Of a stretch of 39,880 nucleotides of DNA, positions 1 to 8,867 are shown in pieces. The stretch comes from Cyanobacteria bacterium SBLK (lineage in GTDB: Bacteria > Cyanobacteriota > Cyanobacteriia > Cyanobacteriales > Spirulinaceae), in NCBI GenBank assembly GCA_017746715.1, contig JAGHZQ010000002.1, positions 1-39,880 on the forward strand, written 5' to 3'. The translations under genes were made by a program, and so were the position numbers. The first letter of the stretch is position 1, and the number at the start of each line of letters is the position of its first letter. The notes under the pieces were generated by a model. That model did not search any database. It had not been told where the DNA came from and was given only the letters and a program-made list of their open reading frames with translations.

Positions 1-137
1 TGCGAACTGTGGGAGCAAGAACCTACAAAGCTCTAGAGGCAGCAATTGAATTCGCAATTTCACAAGTTACTCAAGAAGATATTCACAATTGGTTTACCCA
101 TTGTTGTTACTGTACCTCATCATTTTGAGAAACGCTA
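1..137 (+). mobile_element. Right end of an IS630-family (Tc1/mariner-like) insertion sequence, cut by the window start
   Basis: Only the last part of the element is in the window. It holds the transposase C-terminus (ends at 128) and a few bases beyond it. Homology to the GT-C-like protein family starts again at about 136, so the element boundary must lie between 128 and about 139. IS630-type elements insert at TA dinucleotides, and TA occurs at 136-137 and 138-139, which fits. The left end and its inverted repeat are outside the window, so the exact terminus is inferred. Confidence 0.7.
3..128 (+). CDS. IS630-family transposase, C-terminal 41 residues (partial)
   Basis: The frame is open from the first bases of the window to a TGA at 126-128. 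It encodes a tail with the motif EDIHNWFTHCCYCT, the typical C-terminal end of cyanobacterial IS630-family transposases (DDE enzymes that cut and paste at TA sites). The catalytic DDE residues are upstream of the window. Whether the full gene is intact cannot be judged. A TTG-started frame at 46-735 overlaps it, but the first 30 codons of that frame are out-of-frame reading of this transposase. Confidence 0.75.
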   Translation, partial: RTVGARTYKALEAAIEFAISQVTQEDIHNWFTHCCYCTSSF

Positions 138-735
138 TATTTTTATTTTACTATTGCTGCTAACTAGAACGTTAAGTATCAAAAAATTCAACAATAATCT
201 TAGTTATTTATTGCTATTATTTTTTATATTGATTGCATACACTGGAGTTATTATTTATGGGAGAACCTTAGCCGGAGGTTTTCATCTAGGTTTTATCAAT
301 AATTCATATTACTCTTATTTTCCAAACATATTTTGCTTTGTGTTAGTTCATCACTTCATATATTGGTGTACAGATATACGCTCTGTTCAACGAGTAATTA
401 AACTGTTTTGTCGATTTTACTTGATTTTTCTAATGACTATTATAATATCCTTGAATGGCTCGTATGTACATAAAATCAATCTACAAATGGTTGAATTTAG
501 CAGACCAATATTAATTGTCTTAGAAAAATCAATCAAAATAATTGAAGCTCATTCAAGCGAGGCAGATTTTTCATTTAAAGTAGAAGATGACTGTGAATTT
601 AATCCTGTCTTAAAATGGTTTCATTCTTATACTTTAGTTGAAGCTGTATTTCCAAAATATTATGATGAGGATAATCATAAATATATTATTTCTTGTGATG
701 TTGTATCGCCAATTATAAAAAATCATTTATTCTAA
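136..735 (+). pseudogene. C-terminal remnant of a GT-C-like membrane glycosyltransferase, truncated by the IS630 element
   Basis: About 200 codons align closely with the last third of the intact paralog at 9935-11521 (from about its residue 349). Shared blocks are the YGRTLAGGF-type motif (YGRTLAKGW in the paralog), a transmembrane pair, LQMVEFSRPILIVLEKS, the acidic FSFKVEDDCE segment and the ending TLVEAVFPKYY...KYIISC. The N-terminal two thirds, with the GT-C catalytic loop, are missing because the IS630 element lies directly upstream. The frame can be read from a TTG at 46, but residues 1-30 of that product come from transposase DNA. The remnant has probably lost its function. Confidence 0.75.
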
Positions 736-856
736 ACCTAAAGATCGTGAAAAATATAGTGAAAAATCACAACTTTTTCCTTTTTTATTAATTATATATA
801 GAGTTTTAATGATCACTCTCAATAAAAGAGAAGTGTCATCATGCGCTCTCTGTTGA

Positions 857-1108
857 GAATCTACTCACTTGACTCATCCCAAACGTTTACGAAAACTCTT
901 TGCTCTTTTAACTTTAGCTTTGTGCTGGTCTATGCTTATGGTTTGATTTCTCTATCAAATCAAACCTCTTTCCATTAAGAAACATGGACGTAAAACCAAA
1001 AGTCTTTTTCGTCTTGGTTTTGACCATCTTCGTCACCTTGTTCTTAATCCTCAATCCTTTCATCGCTTTGATTTTTTCCACTCTTTACAGTTTTTGCCCT
1101 GTACTTAG
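857..1108 (+). pseudogene. IS4-family transposase C-terminal remnant, frame-broken
   Basis: Two reading frames together rebuild a typical IS4-family transposase tail. Frame one (857-946) reads ESTHLTHPKRLRKLFALLTL and ends at a TGA at 944-946. Frame two (962-1108) reads SIKKHGRKTKSLFRLGFDHL and ends in FLPCT before a TAG at 1106-1108. The switch of frame plus the in-frame stop shows it is dead. Nothing convincing of the upstream part of the element is left between 736 and 856, an AT-rich stretch in which I see no gene. Confidence 0.7.
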
Positions 1109-1126
1109 GACTCAACTATAAATATA

Positions 1127-3451
1127 ATGAGAACCCATCTATCAAAAACAATTATTCAGATTGTCATACTTATCCTGTTAATTCTTACAGTTTTTTGGCC
1201 TTCTTTCGATCATTTTCATCGTCACGACCAATGGGATTATTTATTGGATACATTTGATAAGCATCGTTTTAATGATATTTTTTCCTCTACATATTCTTAT
1301 AATCGAACTCGATTAGTAGCTCCTGGGGATATCGATTTATATCGTCCCGTACTTTTCTTACTATTAGGTCTCCAAAAGTCTCTATTTGGAGTAGAGCATT
1401 ATGCCTTCTGGCAAGGAACAAGCCTTTTGCTACATTGCTTGACAGCCTGTTTTCTATTTTTGCTGCTTCAAAGACTGCTTAGATTGTGTTATGAACTTGA
1501 CAAAAATTCAGTTAATAAGAACCATCGGCAAAAAACTCTAAGACTTCTTCATTTCTATCCATTCTTTTGTTCCTTATTCTTTGCAATTAGTCCAGCTATT
1601 CAAGAACTGGTAATCTGGACTCATCTGGGGGGTTACATACTTTTTACAACCTTATTTGTTGGTTTTCTCTATTGCCTTTGCTCCGTCTTTCTCATTGAGC
1701 GAGAGCGTTATTACTCCCTCGATCTCTATATTGCTTGGTTTCTTCTCTTAGTCATGAGCTTTCTATATGAACTCGGTCAAATCATTGCTGCAATCGCGGG
1801 CTTTACAATCTTTTTCTTTTTAAGAAACTGCGAGAGGAAGTACTCTTATCGTGCAAGTTTTTTTAGCGCAATACCTTTTTTCGCGATCCCCCTTATTTAT
1901 CAAATTAGTAATAGAATAGATTTAATACTTCATCTAGGGCAATATAATCCAGAAAGTCGTGAAGGCTTTCTCATTCATGCAACACATCCCAACACAATTC
2001 ATCATACAATTCGCTGGATTAATTTCACAATTATTCAACCTCTGATTCCATCAACACTACATGGTCTTTTTCATGGGAATCGATTAGAGATACAGGAATC
2101 AATTTCTAATCTCGTGCCTCCGAGTAATTGGATTGAATTTTTATGTTCTCCTATTTTTATTGTTGGTTTAGGGTGTTGGATTTTTCTGACTTTCAATGCT
2201 TTAAGAAAAGTTTTAATTACAACAGATAAACCTTTTTGGAAAACACCATCATTTTATATTGTAACTATAATTTTCCTGACTTTCTCAGCATATTCTTCAG
2301 TTATCTTACTAGGGCGTTTGAATGCTCGACCGGGTCCTCATATGCTGACTACTAATAGTTATTATCCTTATTTTGCTTTTTTGTTATTTATTATTTTCTC
2401 TTTTCTCTTATGGTTGATTGCATATCGCCAAAATACAATCAAAGAGACGAAATGGATTGATATTAACTTATCATTGGTTCTTATCTTTACTCTTTTAATA
2501 GGATCGATTTACAATGGATTTTCAACTTATAACAATAATCTCACGATCCAAGAAGCACTCAAGGAGTCAACAACTATAGTTAAGCAAATCAACAGTTTTA
2601 TCAACAAACATGGCTCGGAAGATGATTTTGATTTAGCTTTTGACAACTACCGAAATGAGTCACCCGTGCTGGAGTCTTATAGAGTCCCTCTAACTAGTAT
2701 GCTATACAATCAATATGAGGATGTTAACGATCCGAAATATGTTGTAGTTTTCGAGAAGAATGGCAAACTCGATTTTTACCCTCAGAAAGACTACCGAGAA
2801 AAGTTTTTGGTGTTTGACAAACAACTGTTTCCTAATTTAGTCAGACCGGATTCATTTCATTATTATTTTTACTATCAGTATAGGGGCTGGAATATTGTTC
2901 TTCTCAGATCTAGCGATCGCGTTTATGGTATTCCTCAAGGAGAAGGCCCTTTTAGCATCGAGAGATTTGAGCAAGGAGAGTATAGCCGTTTTTTGATCGA
3001 GGATTCGGTTAAAGAAATCATCAAAATAATTGACGATCGGATTGATGAAAGCAATAGCAATGTAAAGTTGGTGAGTGAAAGCTATCGAGGATTCAAGCTC
3101 ATTCGATTTAATAACCATTTCTATGGTATCCCTGAAGAAGAAGGCCCATTAAGTCTGGAAAAATTGCAGGAAGGAGACTACGACGATCGTATCTTGCTTG
3201 AAGATTCAATTGGGGCGATCCTTAGGAGGATTGACAATCGAAGTGATGAGAGCAATGATATTGGTATGGTTAAACTCGCTCTCGAAGGCTATAAAGGGTT
3301 TAATATCATACAAGCAGATGGACGCTTTTATGCTATTCTCCAATCAGAGGGAGCGTTTAGTTTGGAAAGAATTCAGAAAAAAGACTATAGTCTTTTTTTT
3401 ATTGGCAATTCGATTGAAGAAGTTAAAAAAGCGATTGAAGAACGGAAATAA
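1127..3451 (+). CDS. Multi-pass GT-C-like glycosyltransferase with three C-terminal ~68-residue repeats
   Basis: This is a 774-residue membrane protein. A first transmembrane helix (about 10-27) is followed by an acidic external loop, FHRHDQWDYLL, and then a block reading LYRPVLFLLLGLQKSLFG followed by LLLHCLTACFLF. This RP...FG...LLHL pattern is typical of GT-C enzymes of the TMTC/GT39 type, which take sugar from polyprenyl-phosphate donors on the outer face of the membrane. Roughly ten helices reach to about residue 475. The soluble C-terminus ends in three tandem repeats at residues 585-652, 653-721 and 722-774, each with Y(R/K)G(F/W), (Y/F)YxI, EGxxSxE and DS or NS positions. It is a distant paralog of the 3518 and 9935 genes and contains a HIP1 octamer, which they lack. 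Acceptor and sugar are unknown. Confidence 0.65.
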   Translation: MRTHLSKTIIQIVILILLILTVFWPSFDHFHRHDQWDYLLDTFDKHRFNDIFSSTYSYNRTRLVAPGDIDLYRPVLFLLLGLQKSLFGVEHYAFWQGTSLLLHCLTACFLFLLLQRLLRLCYELDKNSVNKNHRQKTLRLLHFYPFFCSLFFAISPAIQELVIWTHLGGYILFTTLFVGFLYCLCSVFLIERERYYSLDLYIAWFLLLVMSFLYELGQIIAAIAGFTIFFFLRNCERKYSYRASFFSAIPFFAIPLIYQISNRIDLILHLGQYNPESREGFLIHATHPNTIHHTIRWINFTIIQPLIPSTLHGLFHGNRLEIQESISNLVPPSNWIEFLCSPIFIVGLGCWIFLTFNALRKVLITTDKPFWKTPSFYIVTIIFLTFSAYSSVILLGRLNARPGPHMLTTNSYYPYFAFLLFIIFSFLLWLIAYRQNTIKETKWIDINLSLVLIFTLLIGSIYNGFSTYNNNLTIQEALKESTTIVKQINSFINKHGSEDDFDLAFDNYRNESPVLESYRVPLTSMLYNQYEDVNDPKYVVVFEKNGKLDFYPQKDYREKFLVFDKQLFPNLVRPDSFHYYFYYQYRGWNIVLLRSSDRVYGIPQGEGPFSIERFEQGEYSRFLIEDSVKEIIKIIDDRIDESNSNVKLVSESYRGFKLIRFNNHFYGIPEEEGPLSLEKLQEGDYDDRILLEDSIGAILRRIDNRSDESNDIGMVKLALEGYKGFNIIQADGRFYAILQSEGAFSLERIQKKDYSLFFIGNSIEEVKKAIEERK

Positions 3452-3517
3452 CTATATCATATTCTAAAAACTTCAGTCTTATGTCTGCGTACTCTAATGA
3501 TAAATCTAATCAAATTA

Positions 3518-5089
3518 ATGTTTGAAACGATTAAAGCTAAAGTTCTTAAAAATCTAGATTTTTATCTATTTTTGATAATCATATTGATTGTATCTTGGGC
3601 TTATTATCCTTCTTTGTTTCATGCTCCCAGAGCCGATCAAATTCTTTACTTAAACTGCGTCAAAAACCTTGACGGTTTCAAATCTTTAGTCTTGGATACT
3701 TATGCTTTAAATCGGAGTTGTAGTGGTGATGTAATTCTTTTTAGACCAATCCTATATTTTTTATTGGGCTGGGAACAGTGGATGTTTGGCTATCGGTTTG
3801 AATACTGGCAACTCACAGGCATTATTCTGCATCTTTTGATATTACTCGTCTTCTTTTCAAGTTTAAAATTTCAGCCCGGATTCCAGCAAAAAAGACCAGA
3901 AATTAGCTGGAGTCAATTCTTGCCTTTTGGGGTTACACTTTTTTTCGGACTACAATCTGTTTCTATGGAGATGATTGTCTGGCATCATATTAATGGCTAT
4001 TTACTTTTTACTTTTTTTCTTCTCGCAGGCATTTTATACCTGAAATATTTTACTATAAACAAAAACTACATTTTCTTAGGTATCAGTTTTGTATTAATTT
4101 TATTGGCAACTTTTACTTATGAACTTGGAAATGTGGCAGCTTTGCTCATAGCAGGCTATTTATTGATTCTTAACATAAGTAAACCCGTTAACAAGCTAAG
4201 TTTTCTCAATTCCTTACTCTTTTTTCTTATTCCTGTAATTTATATTGGCTTAAGTTTATTCGATCTACATCATCGTGGATACACGAATATTCCTTTGCCT
4301 CAAGTAGAATCATCTTCAGATATACTCCAACAAGATCTAAGTGGTTTTTGGTTCACAACATTAATTTATTATATTGTGATTTATACTATAGCTTGGTTTA
4401 TGGGAGGAATTATTCCTAATTTGTATGAGTTGAGAGCAGGAGGTAGAATTAGTTTTGATATTCCTCTAAATTTTGTGCCAACTTTTTCATCTCAATCTAT
4501 TGTTTTGATTGCGATTATCATCTGTTCTATTGTTGCATTTCTAGCAACCAGAAAAATAAATCTATACAAGCTTAAACAAGAGTCTCTCTATTTAGTTTTT
4601 TTGTTATTGTTGAACCTTTCTTATACTGGCATTATTGTATATGGACGAGCTTTGAAGCGTGGTGCTCACCACATTTTTGTTAGTAATTCTTACTATTCAT
4701 ATATTTCCAATATTCTTTTGCTGCTCTTCTTATATCAGTTTATTATTCTATGTACGCAATCACAGCACTTACAAAAAATCTTCAAACAGTTTTGGAACTT
4801 TTACTTAATATTTGTTCTTTCTTTCCTATCTATTTTGAATGGTTTTCATGTGTATGATATAAATATGCAAATGGTTGAATTTAGTCGCTCCTCATTAGTT
4901 TTGTTTAATAGAACATTAAAAACAGTTCAAGAACATTCACAAGAACCAGATTTTTCCTTTAAAGCAGCTGAAGAAGAAGAAGAATGTGAAACCAATCTAG
5001 TTGAAGTAGTATTTACGGAATTTTACGATCGAGAAAATGCTAAATATGTTATCTCGTGCAAAGAAAAAGCTCCTTCTCCTTTCCCTTAA
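3518..5089 (+). CDS. GT-C-like multi-pass membrane glycosyltransferase, paralog A
   Basis: This protein (523 residues from ATG 3518) is closely related along its full length to the one at 9935-11521. After transmembrane helix 1 it carries FHAPRADQILYLNC, whose Asp fits the conserved acidic residue in the first external loop of GT-C enzymes. FRPILYFLLGWEQWMFGY and a WQLTGIILHL block follow. About ten to eleven helices precede a short soluble tail rich in Glu (AAEEEEECE) that ends KYVISC. The frame can be read from ATG 3497, but the paralog's N-terminus aligns with the Met at 3518, so I prefer that start. The gene is AT-rich, with no GCGATCGC seen. Its substrate is unknown; its position next to rfbFGH suggests a role in the same polysaccharide. 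Confidence 0.65.
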   Translation: MFETIKAKVLKNLDFYLFLIIILIVSWAYYPSLFHAPRADQILYLNCVKNLDGFKSLVLDTYALNRSCSGDVILFRPILYFLLGWEQWMFGYRFEYWQLTGIILHLLILLVFFSSLKFQPGFQQKRPEISWSQFLPFGVTLFFGLQSVSMEMIVWHHINGYLLFTFFLLAGILYLKYFTINKNYIFLGISFVLILLATFTYELGNVAALLIAGYLLILNISKPVNKLSFLNSLLFFLIPVIYIGLSLFDLHHRGYTNIPLPQVESSSDILQQDLSGFWFTTLIYYIVIYTIAWFMGGIIPNLYELRAGGRISFDIPLNFVPTFSSQSIVLIAIIICSIVAFLATRKINLYKLKQESLYLVFLLLLNLSYTGIIVYGRALKRGAHHIFVSNSYYSYISNILLLLFLYQFIILCTQSQHLQKIFKQFWNFYLIFVLSFLSILNGFHVYDINMQMVEFSRSSLVLFNRTLKTVQEHSQEPDFSFKAAEEEEECETNLVEVVFTEFYDRENAKYVISCKEKAPSPFP

Positions 5090-5157
5090 CCTATAGCAAG
5101 TCTAAATATTGAAATATATTTAAATTCAATTTTTCAAAGCAACTACATTATTGTCTT

Positions 5158-5961
5158 ATGCAACAATCTCTTTCTCCTGCCGATATTCCCGTTGTAATTC
5201 TCTGTGGAGGACGGGGAACGCGTCTGAAAGAAGAAACCGAATGGCGACCCAAACCGATGGTCTCTGTAGGAGAGCGACCCATTTTATGGCATATTATGAA
5301 AATTTATGCCACGCATGGATTTAAAAAATTTGTCCTCTGTCTCGGGTATAAAGGGGAAATGATTCGAGATTATTTCCTCAATTACGATCTTAAAAACTCT
5401 GATATTTGCGTCGAACTAGGTAGTAAAAGCATTACCAAACTTTCTCGCGATCATGATGAATCAGACTGGTCGGTCTCCCTTATCAATACAGGTCAAGAGA
5501 GTATGACGGGGGGACGTTTAAAAATTGCAGGCCGCTATTTATTAAATGATACATTTTGTTTGACTTATGGAGATGGAGTTGCAAATATTAATTTGAGTGA
5601 ATTGCTTGCATTTCATATTCAAAAACAGAAGTTAGCAACAATTACAGCTGTTCGCCCTTCTTCTCGATATGGAGAACTTTTTACTGAAAAAGGAATCGTG
5701 AAATTATTTACTGAAAAGCCACAGACACAAGAAGGATGGATCAATGGAGGTTTTTTTATTCTTAATAAAAAAGTGTTAGATTTGATTCAATCTACTGCAA
5801 CAATTTGGGAGAGAGAACCACTACAACAACTTGTCAATCTTGGCGAATTGGCTGTCTACGAACATACGGGTTTTTGGCAGTGTATGGATACTTATCGAGA
5901 AATGGAATTACTTAATAAACTCTGGATCAATGGCTTAGCACCTTGGAGAGTTTGGTCGTGA
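5158..5961 (+). CDS. rfbF: Glucose-1-phosphate cytidylyltransferase
   Basis: It makes CDP-D-glucose from CTP and glucose-1-phosphate, the first committed step to CDP-3,6-dideoxyhexoses, in the cytoplasm. The nucleotidyltransferase signature [14 protein letters not shown] is at residues 15-28 and [18 protein letters not shown] follows, with the Lys of KPM expected to bind the sugar phosphate. [10 protein letters not shown] carries the metal-binding Asp. At 267 residues it matches the family length (about 257-260). It heads a tight set: its TGA stop (5959-5961) overlaps the GTG start of rfbG by four bases. A 68-base AT-rich gap upstream is likely to hold the promoter, although I could not pick a convincing -10/-35 pair. 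Confidence 0.93.
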   Translation: MQQSLSPADIPVVILCGGRGTRLKEETEWRPKPMVSVGERPILWHIMKIYATHGFKKFVLCLGYKGEMIRDYFLNYDLKNSDICVELGSKSITKLSRDHDESDWSVSLINTGQESMTGGRLKIAGRYLLNDTFCLTYGDGVANINLSELLAFHIQKQKLATITAVRPSSRYGELFTEKGIVKLFTEKPQTQEGWINGGFFILNKKVLDLIQSTATIWEREPLQQLVNLGELAVYEHTGFWQCMDTYREMELLNKLWINGLAPWRVWS

Positions 5962-6935
5962 GTAATTTTTGGAAAGATAGAGCCGTTTTGGTTACGGGAT
6001 GTAGCGGTCTGCTGGGAAGTTGGCTGGTTTCCGCGCTCATCGATCGCAAGGCAAAAGTGGTGGGTCTCGTGCGAGATTGGGTACCTTTTTCCAAGCTATT
6101 TGCTAATGAGCATAACCTACACCATATTAACTTAGTTCTAGGTCAAATAGAGGATATTGAAATCTTAGAACGCATTCTCTCAGACTATGAAATCGATACA
6201 GTCTTCCATCTGGCCGCTCAAACAATTGTTGGAATTGCCAATAAAAATCCAGTTAGTACATTTCAAACCAATATCCAAGGGACGTGGAATGTATTAGAAT
6301 CCTCTCGCAGAATTGGAGGAGTGAGTCGCATTATTATTGCTTCTAGCGATAAGGCTTATGGCGATCAAGAAATCTTACCCTATAACGAAGATACACCCTT
6401 ACAAGGGACACACCCTTATGATGTTTCCAAAAGTTGTGCTGACCTAATTTCAACCACTTATTATGAGTCCTATAATCTGCCAATTTGCATTACTCGATGC
6501 GGTAATTTTTATGGTGGAGGAGACTTAAACTTTAATCGTATTATTCCCGATACAATTCGCTCTACTCTCCGAGGAAAACCCATAACCATACGGAGTGATG
6601 GAAGTTACATCAGAGATTATTTTTATGTTAAAGATGGCGTTTTAGCTTACCTGCATTTAGCAGAACAAATGGACAGAGAAGAAATTCGAGGAGAGGCCTT
6701 TAATTTTAGTAATGAGTTACAGGTTACAGTCTTAGAAATTGTCAAAAAAATATTATACTTGATGGATCGAGAAAACTTATCTCCAATTATTTTAGGAGAG
6801 GCAAAGAATGAGATCAAACATCAATATTTATCCGCACGAAAGGCAAAAACATTACTCAATTGGCAACCCAGTTTTTCCCTTGAAATGGGCTTGATAGAAA
6901 CTATTGCTTGGTATCGAGATTTTTTCAACATGTGA
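5958..6935 (+). CDS. rfbG: CDP-glucose 4,6-dehydratase
   Basis: This NAD-dependent extended SDR converts CDP-glucose to CDP-4-keto-6-deoxyglucose. The Rossmann glycine motif [11 protein letters not shown] lies near the N-terminus. SSDKAYGD and [12 protein letters not shown] provide the Tyr-x3-Lys catalytic pair, and [20 protein letters not shown] is typical of sugar-nucleotide dehydratases. I choose GTG 5958, which overlaps the rfbF stop as GTGA, with GGAGAG just upstream. A TTG at 5943 would only add five residues. The product is about 325 residues, slightly shorter than usual (about 355). It is followed directly by rfbH, consistent with translational coupling. Confidence 0.92.
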   Translation: MSNFWKDRAVLVTGCSGLLGSWLVSALIDRKAKVVGLVRDWVPFSKLFANEHNLHHINLVLGQIEDIEILERILSDYEIDTVFHLAAQTIVGIANKNPVSTFQTNIQGTWNVLESSRRIGGVSRIIIASSDKAYGDQEILPYNEDTPLQGTHPYDVSKSCADLISTTYYESYNLPICITRCGNFYGGGDLNFNRIIPDTIRSTLRGKPITIRSDGSYIRDYFYVKDGVLAYLHLAEQMDREEIRGEAFNFSNELQVTVLEIVKKILYLMDRENLSPIILGEAKNEIKHQYLSARKAKTLLNWQPSFSLEMGLIETIAWYRDFFNM

Positions 6936-6942
6936 GGTATGT

Positions 6943-8280
6943 ATGGATGGAATTGTTCCCGATTTAAATCGTTTTGCAACAGAAGAGCAAGATTTACGTT
7001 TAGAGGTCTTTAAAGCTGCCGAACAATACTATGAATATAAATTCTCTCAGCAAGAATTTATTCCGGGCAAGACTTATATCCCTGCTTCTGGTAAAGTTTT
7101 TAACGAGAAAGACCTCTTCACTTTACTAGATGCCTCTCTGGATTTTTGGCTAACCACAGGTCGTTATGCCGATCGCTTTGAAAATCGGTTTGCGGAATGG
7201 ATGGGGGTTAAACATTGCTTGCTGGTTAATTCTGGCTCCTCAGCTAATTTATTGGCTTTATCGGCGTTAACTTCTCCTAAACTCGGCGATCGCCGTCTTC
7301 TTCCGGGGGATGAAGTGATTGCGGTCGCAGCAGGGTTTCCCACTACCGTTAATCCCATCATTCAGAACCAGTTAACTCCGGTGTTTGTCGATATTGAAAT
7401 CCCGACGTATAACATCGCTCCATCCTATTTGGACAAAGCGTTCTCCTCCAAGACTAAAGCCATTATGCTGGCTCATACTTTGGGGAATCCCTTCAATCTT
7501 AAAGCAGTCGTAGAGTTTGCGCGATCGCGCGATCTTTGGTTAATAGAAGATAATTGCGATGCAGTTGGAAGTTTATACGACGGCACAAAAACCGGAACGT
7601 TTGGAGATATTTCGACGGTTAGTTTTTATCCCGCCCATCATATGACCATGGGAGAAGGAGGAGCCGTTTTAACTAACGATAGTCGCCTCAAAAAAATTAT
7701 CGAATCTTTTCGAGATTGGGGAAGAGATTGTTGGTGTCCTCCGGGGAAAGATAACAGTTGTCAAAAACGTTTTGCTTGGCAGCTCGGGGATTTACCCTAT
7801 GGTTACGATCACAAGTATACTTATTCTCATCTCGGTTATAACTTGAAAATGACTGATATGCAAGCGGCTGTAGGGTGTTCCCAGTTAGAAAAATTAGATG
7901 AATTTATCAAAAAGCGAATTCATAACTTTGGATTGTTGAAAGAAAAACTGGACTTTTTAAGAGATCGCTTCCATCTTCCCGAAGCAACCCAAAACGCAAA
8001 ACCCAGTTGGTTTGGATTTCCGCTAACCATCAAGAAATCCTCTAATTTACAACGAGGGCAGGTTATCGATTGCTTAGAACAGAATAAGATCGGAACGCGT
8101 TTGCTCTTTGGGGGCAACATTTTAAAACAACCTGCATACAAAAATATTAAATGTCGGGTCATTTCTGATTTGAGAGAGAGCGATCGAGTCATGAATAATA
8201 CTTTCTGGATTGGCGTTTATCCAGGCATCACAGAACCTATGATCGATTATATTCAAACAGTCTTTGAAAAAATTTCGTAA
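6943..8280 (+). CDS. rfbH: CDP-4-keto-6-deoxyglucose 3-dehydrase (E1, PLP/iron-sulfur type)
   Basis: This enzyme removes the C3 hydroxyl of CDP-4-keto-6-deoxyglucose, which makes the pathway one for 3,6-dideoxy sugars. It belongs to the DegT/DnrJ aminotransferase fold but has the diagnostic His in place of the PLP-binding Lys ([14 protein letters not shown]). Cysteines in [17 protein letters not shown] fit the [2Fe-2S] site known for E1. [17 protein letters not shown] and [12 protein letters not shown] are the other family blocks. ATG 6943 is preceded by GAGGT at 6934-6938 and starts eight bases after the rfbG stop; an upstream frame start at 6904 lies inside rfbG and is not needed. Length is 445 residues against about 437 in the family. 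A separate reductase (E3/AscD type) is not visible in the window. Confidence 0.94.
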   Translation: MDGIVPDLNRFATEEQDLRLEVFKAAEQYYEYKFSQQEFIPGKTYIPASGKVFNEKDLFTLLDASLDFWLTTGRYADRFENRFAEWMGVKHCLLVNSGSSANLLALSALTSPKLGDRRLLPGDEVIAVAAGFPTTVNPIIQNQLTPVFVDIEIPTYNIAPSYLDKAFSSKTKAIMLAHTLGNPFNLKAVVEFARSRDLWLIEDNCDAVGSLYDGTKTGTFGDISTVSFYPAHHMTMGEGGAVLTNDSRLKKIIESFRDWGRDCWCPPGKDNSCQKRFAWQLGDLPYGYDHKYTYSHLGYNLKMTDMQAAVGCSQLEKLDEFIKKRIHNFGLLKEKLDFLRDRFHLPEATQNAKPSWFGFPLTIKKSSNLQRGQVIDCLEQNKIGTRLLFGGNILKQPAYKNIKCRVISDLRESDRVMNNTFWIGVYPGITEPMIDYIQTVFEKIS

Positions 8281-8293
8281 GTGGATAAATGTT

Positions 8294-8854
8294 ATGGGAA
8301 CATCTTCTTCAGAAATAAGCCTGCGAGAAACATCAATTCAAGGGTGCTACGAAATTCAACCCAAGATAAAAAAAGACGAACGAGGTTCTTTTGTAAAAAC
8401 TTTTAACCAAGATAATTTTGCAGAATTGAATCTAGAAATCAGTTTTGCTGAAGAATATTATTCTGTCTCGAAGAAAAACGTTCTTAGGGGTCTTCACTTT
8501 CAAATTCCTCCCCACGATCACGTGAAAATCGTTTACTGTGCCTTGGGAGAGATCCAAGATGTTGTTGTCGATTTAAGAATAGATTCTCCTAGTTATGGTC
8601 GGTATGAGGTCTTTACATTGAGTTCGGAACTCGCTAATATGGCCTACCTAGCAAAAGGGACGGCACATGGTTTTTTAACCCGCAGCGAATTGGCGATTGT
8701 TATGTATAAAGTAACAACGATTTATGCTCCTGCTTTCGATCGAGGCATTTTGTGGAATTCATTAGATATTCCTTGGCAAGAAAAAAATCCCATTCTTTCA
8801 GAACGAGATCGCTCGTTTCCACCTTTGGGTGACTTTCAAAGTCCTTTCGTTTAG
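8294..8854 (+). CDS. dTDP-4-dehydrorhamnose 3,5-epimerase-like sugar-nucleotide epimerase
   Basis: This is an RmlC-like cupin of about 187 residues. VLRGLHFQIPP holds the conserved active-site His, YCALGEIQDVVVDLR follows, and YLAKGTAHGFLTRSE is the usual core. It stands between rfbH and a final SDR with no rmlA/B/D genes around. The substrate is therefore more likely the CDP-3,6-dideoxy-4-keto sugar made by RfbH than dTDP-4-keto-6-deoxyglucose, similar to AscE in the ascarylose pathway of Yersinia. That would give an L-configured dideoxyhexose; this is inference. ATG 8294 is preferred. A TTG at 8264 inside the end of rfbH would add ten residues that lack family similarity. Confidence 0.82.
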   Translation: MGTSSSEISLRETSIQGCYEIQPKIKKDERGSFVKTFNQDNFAELNLEISFAEEYYSVSKKNVLRGLHFQIPPHDHVKIVYCALGEIQDVVVDLRIDSPSYGRYEVFTLSSELANMAYLAKGTAHGFLTRSELAIVMYKVTTIYAPAFDRGILWNSLDIPWQEKNPILSERDRSFPPLGDFQSPFV

Positions 8855-8867
8855 TCAATTCTCGCGA

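Noticed and set aside
5090..5157. Promoter of the rfb set from the TTGAAA/TATATTTAAA region
   Set aside because: The AT-rich matches do not give a -35/-10 pair at 16-18 bases that stands out from chance.
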